Source: Serinus canaria
Lineage: Eukaryota > Chordata > Aves > Passeriformes > Fringillidae
Length of the DNA: 64,000 nucleotides
Assembly (NCBI RefSeq): GCF_022539315.1
Contig: NC_066329.1
Span: 2,517,072 to 2,581,071, forward strand
Direction of reading: 5' to 3'
Shown here piece by piece: positions 59,850 through 64,000 of the stretch. The notes under the pieces are model-generated. The model searched no databases and was not told the DNA's origin. It saw only the letters and a program-made list of their open reading frames with translations. How positions within the stretch are numbered: position 1 is the first letter of the stretch; each line of letters begins with the position of its first letter. The translations under genes were made by a program, and so were the position numbers.

Positions 59850-62800
59850 GTATTTACTGGGTCACAGCCTTTGTGTCAGCCTCGGGCAGAGCTGCCCTGC
59901 CTGCCCTGCCTGCCTGCTGCCTCTCAGGCAGTGGGACTGATCACTTGTGCATCAAACAATGAACTTGCTGCTGAAACTCAGCGTGTTGGTGTGGTGGTTG
60001 TGGATCCTTTTTGGTTTTAAGTATGAGGTTTTCTTGGGATATCAAGTAAAGTGTTTTTAAAGTGGGGTAAATCTTTATTTTAACATTTAAAACTTTCCCT
60101 GTTGGAACCCAGGACATTCCTCTGGCTGCCCTGGGTGATCTGAGACCCTGGCACGGAGTCAGAAACACCTGGGCCTTCAATTTTAGCCCATGGAAACAAT
60201 CCCCAACTTTGTGTGAGGAGTTACAAGCCACAGGAGTTTGAGTGGAATGATGGTGAATTTGTCACAGGGTGAAAAAGTAGAATTTTGGGGATTTAGAATG
60301 GGGGGTCAGGAGGCAAGATGGAGGAATCTGGGCATGTCCTGTCCTTCCTCTCCTTGTCCTTCATCTTCTGCTGGGATGGTGACACTTCTGGATTGGTTTA
60401 GAGCAGAGACAGACTGTCTAACACAGGTGATAGGGATTGGGAAATTATTGTAAATAAAGCACAGGTAGTTCTCAGTATAAAAAGCCAACAGCACCCCAAG
60501 GGCAGGGACTGTGCCACAACCCGACCTGCTGGACAGAGCTCAGCAGGGCAGAGAAAGGATGAAAGAGAAAATAAATAACCTTGAGAAGCAGAACCCACAA
60601 ATCTCAACTTCTTTGGTCACAGGGCTGGAAAAAAAAGACTTTTTAATACCTTGGAGGTCATCTCAAGCACAGAAACCTGAGATTTGCTGTGTTCAGAATT
60701 GATTCAAGACTCAAATGAAAGGTCCACACTCCATGGGTGTGCATTTCTGAGTGTTGCAGGTCAGCACTGCAGTGTTGCTGGCTGAGTTGTGCCCAGCACC
60801 TTGCTTGGCCTGTGTTCCTGCTCTGCACAGGTGCTTCTTGTGTTGTGAGTGAACCTGGCTCGTTGCAGTTTGAGCAGCTGCTTGGCATGGTATCAGGGAC
60901 CCAGAGACATTGGAGCTGTTCTTTTCTTTCATGGCTATGTAGGAGAAACTGCCAGCAGGATTCCACCTGTGCCTGCATCAGAGAAGATGCTGTGCAGGCA
61001 GGCTGACCCTAACCCTGTCCAGCTGGTGCTGGAAAATGCACCAGTTCACAGCTCTTCATCTCTTCTCAGGAGCTTGCAGAGGCAGTGACAGTGACCAGAG
61101 AGATTCTGCAGCCCTAGGCAAACACATCTGTGGTCATTTCTGGTTGAAGATGGATGGTCATTTCAATCCAGGACAGTGTTTATGTGGTCATTTCAGTCCA
61201 AGACAGTGTTTATGTGTTAACTGGCACAAACCCCAGCCATAGCTGTGGAGTCAGAGGGGAATTTGTGCTTTGGTCACTGTAGCAGTTAATACAGACTGAG
61301 ATAATCATCTGCCATTTGAAATATCCACAATATTTGAGGCTTTCTCATGGATATTGAAGTATTAGTTTTGCTTCTGTTTATACTTGACTGATTGCAAAAG
61401 GCTTCTAGTTCAGGCATTCAGTGCCATGGGGAGATCTCTGGGCACTGCCACTGCTACTGGGGAGCTTTGACTCCTGACATGAGCTGCTCATCAGAAGTGC
61501 CCTCAGCATGCCAGGCAGTGGGAAGGTGATGTAGAAGCTGAACAACTGACCAAAGCAGAAGAAGAGGAGGAATTTTTCATGAGCAATGATTGTAGTGACA
61601 ATGGCTCTGAGGCAGGTGCTGGGGTGAGTGGGTGAGACATGGTTTACTGGTGGCTGCAGACAGGTTTTGTTCTGGCCTGCCCTATAATTGGCAGCTCTGG
61701 ACCAGCATGGATCTCTGGCATTGTCTGCCAAAACATTTTGTTCAGGTTCTAGGTAGATTAGAAATAAGAAATGCTGTCTTTTACACCTCTTAATCTTATA
61801 AAATGCTCAACTGCTGCTCTCTGGTGGGTATAATCCTGCTCATCAGAGCCCTTGCAGCTGTTGACAGCAGGAGTGAAGGGCTGTAGCAGATCTGTGGTTA
61901 TCAATCACTCATTTAAGAGCATGTCCTAAGTCCATTTAGATGTGCTGATAGGTAGTTCAGGGTGTATTTTCTCCTTAGAAAAGAATCTTGGTGTTGCATT
62001 GAAGAATGCTTTTCAACAGAAGGAGCAGATATGATATCAATACCTTGTGGCTATTTGTTTTTGCCCCATCAGACAAACCAGTCTGGCCTTTTTTATCACA
62101 GTTCTCACTGGATTCTCCAGGGAGTTCATTTGTTTGGTCAGGTTTTTTTTTGCTTCTTACAGTCTTTTCAAACAATACCAAAAATTACTGATATGAGGTT
62201 TTAGTCCACAATCACCTGGTGTTTTGATTTGTAACAGAGTCAGAACTGAGAGTCCTTACCAGCCTTATCTCCTGAGAGCTCTTCTGTGCCTGAGACTCAG
62301 CAAACTGGAGCTGGAACTCCTCCCTGGGTTTATCTTCCAGGACAGTGCTCTGAGCTCTAAGTTTTGGGTTAGTGGATGTAAATTAAAACTTTTATCATGC
62401 AAGCCTAAGTGCCTTATGGGCAAGATCTCAGAAAATGAGAGTGTGGTGTCATGATCAGGTCACTGCAAAGGCTCAGAGCAGATTCATGCTCACTGGGCTG
62501 TAGTGGCTGTCCATGGACATGCTTTATGTGCAGAAATTCACATCCCTCAGTGAAAAAAAGATGGACTTGGGTTTCCTTGTGTCTGCTGGAGATGCAGGGT
62601 GTACCAATGATCAGCAACCATGGCCCGACTCTGGAGCTGAATTAATTCATGGCACTTAGAACTCTGGAGGAGGGGGATTTTGTCTTTTGGGTTCATAGCT
62701 ATTTTTGTCGTGTATTTGTTTGTTTTTATTTATTTTTTAAGCCTTCTTTTTACTCAGAGTCAGCTGCAAAGAGCATTCCCTAGGAGTTGAAACTTCATTA

Positions 62801-64000
62801 AATTGTTACAATCTTAATCTTTATCCTACAACCAATGTAGAAACCTAAATCTGTAATAATCTTTAAACCTGTTCTGAAATGATGTAGCAAATGAACTGCT
62901 GTCAAAGAAAACCAAGGCAGTAGGTTCAGAACTGCACACTTCTGAATGCATGGTTTTGAAATTGTCACAGTTTTGCTTGCTGTTAGGCACTGGCCTTGGC
63001 TCTTCTGAAATGAGGGTGGCAGAGAGCAAACCTGGAAAGGAGGAAATCTGTTTGCCTGTGTTGCTCATTCAAGTATTTGAATGAGCAGGGGTAGTGCAAA
63101 AAAATCCAGTTCATCCAGTGCTTGTGTGCACAGTAAATGCTGCATATCATTTTCTTCACTTTTCTGCAGCATTTGTAAATTCATGTAAATAATATCCTTG
63201 GTGCTGAATTACACACAGCAACTTCAATCTGGCAGAAAACCTAATGAGATATTTCTCCTTCCTTCCCCAAACAGAAGGATTTAAGTGTTCAGAATTCCTT
63301 TTTGTAGCCAACTTGAGACCCTTAACAGGGGCCTGAGTTTCAGGAAGAGATGAACCACTCCAAGTGGTGTTAGTCTGACTTGGTGAAAAATGGGTGCAGT
63401 ATCCACATGGGTAAGTTCCAAACCACTTGCTGTCTCATAGCACATTAAATACTCTTGTGAAGGATCAGGGAATGCTCTTTGCAGTGTCCATCCTGCTTCC
63501 TTCCACACATGGTGTCTGCAGGAGGCAAACTGTGCTTTCCAACCTCAGAAATGCTTTTCCAGCTGTTGAGGAGAGACATGCTGGTAAAAAACCCACCACC
63601 TTTGGAGAACATAAGCCCAGGCTCTGTAGTTGTTGATAATGGAGAAAAGGAAGATAATTTAATTTCAGCCTCACTTGTTCCATGTATTAACTTTGTGTGA
63701 GAGGTCACCAAGGTTGCAAAGGTGCTGGGGTTATTGAAGATGGAAAAAAAATCATAGTGTGTCAGGCTGCATTTGGTTTTGAACTGTTCTGTAATGGGTG
63801 ATAAACTGGTATCTTCAAGATGAGTAGTTTTGCACTGGGCTGGGGGGTGTTTGTGCTTTTTGGGGGGGAATGTGACCTTTTGCATGGCTGCAATGTGATG
63901 TACCAAGCAGAGCAGCTCCTGCTGTAGTCAATGTGTCCATGCAGAAGCAGACAATGCCATACTTTTCAGTGTGCTAAACATCATTTCCTCTGCATACAGC
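59850..64000 (+). other. MED15: MED15 intron 9, open at the window edge
   Basis: There is no exon in the remaining 4.15 kb. A 30-bp duplication occurs at 61155-61214. The last bases, TTTCCTCTGCATACAG/C, form a reasonable acceptor at 63999, so the next exon might begin at 64000. This cannot be confirmed here. Confidence 0.7.
61155..61214. repeat. 30-bp tandem duplication
   Basis: TGGTCATTTCAATCCAGGAC and its neighbour, 30 bp further on, differ at two positions. A third TGGTCATTTC occurs at about 61131. Confidence 0.85.

Overview
The window is nuclear DNA from a bird, most likely a songbird. Its genes have introns and standard vertebrate GT-AG splice sites. Two GC-rich, CpG-rich promoters stand out in AT-rich surroundings. 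There are CR1 LINE fragments with the typical avian 3' end, plus two LTR copies of a type I recognise from passerine genomes. The species was inferred from repeats and gene content only; no search could be run. Three conserved protein-coding genes were found and reconstructed exon by exon. Every splice junction listed keeps the reading frame.

Layout. Positions 1-2580 hold no recognisable gene; a moderately GC-rich patch at about 580-1290 may be a promoter of an unseen neighbour. CRKL (minus strand) has coding exons at 18674-18987, 15086-15548 and 6329-6463, a 3' UTR of about 3.7 kb reaching a good poly(A) signal at 2599-2604, and a CpG-island promoter at about 18560-20050. Positions 20050-25390 look intergenic. 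KLHL22 (minus strand) has six coding exons between 25815 and 34244 and probably a non-coding first exon near 42486-42700. MED15 (plus strand) starts at 42917 in the same CpG island. Nine exons (434 codons, all phases consistent) are present up to 59849, and the gene runs off the right edge.

Function. CRKL is an SH2-SH3-SH3 adaptor that relays tyrosine-kinase and integrin signals. KLHL22 is the BTB-Kelch substrate receptor of a CUL3 ubiquitin ligase. MED15 is the KIX-domain tail subunit of Mediator that binds transcription activators. They do not form an operon-like unit. KLHL22 and MED15 are head to head and probably share a bidirectional promoter that carries two copies of an ACTACA/ACTCCA-TTTCCC element, like the ZNF143/THAP11 (SBS) site, and an ETS-like site.

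Non-coding structure. The most notable items are a near-perfect-length long inverted repeat (58-nt arms, 4-nt loop) at 41501-41620; a 14-unit, 34-bp minisatellite with a five-unit higher-order period inside a MED15 intron (51761-52240); a threefold tandem repeat of 149-173 bp inside KLHL22 intron 5; and tandem LTRs in KLHL22 intron 1. I found no clear evidence of a new biological system; the window reads as ordinary avian euchromatin with some unusual repeats.
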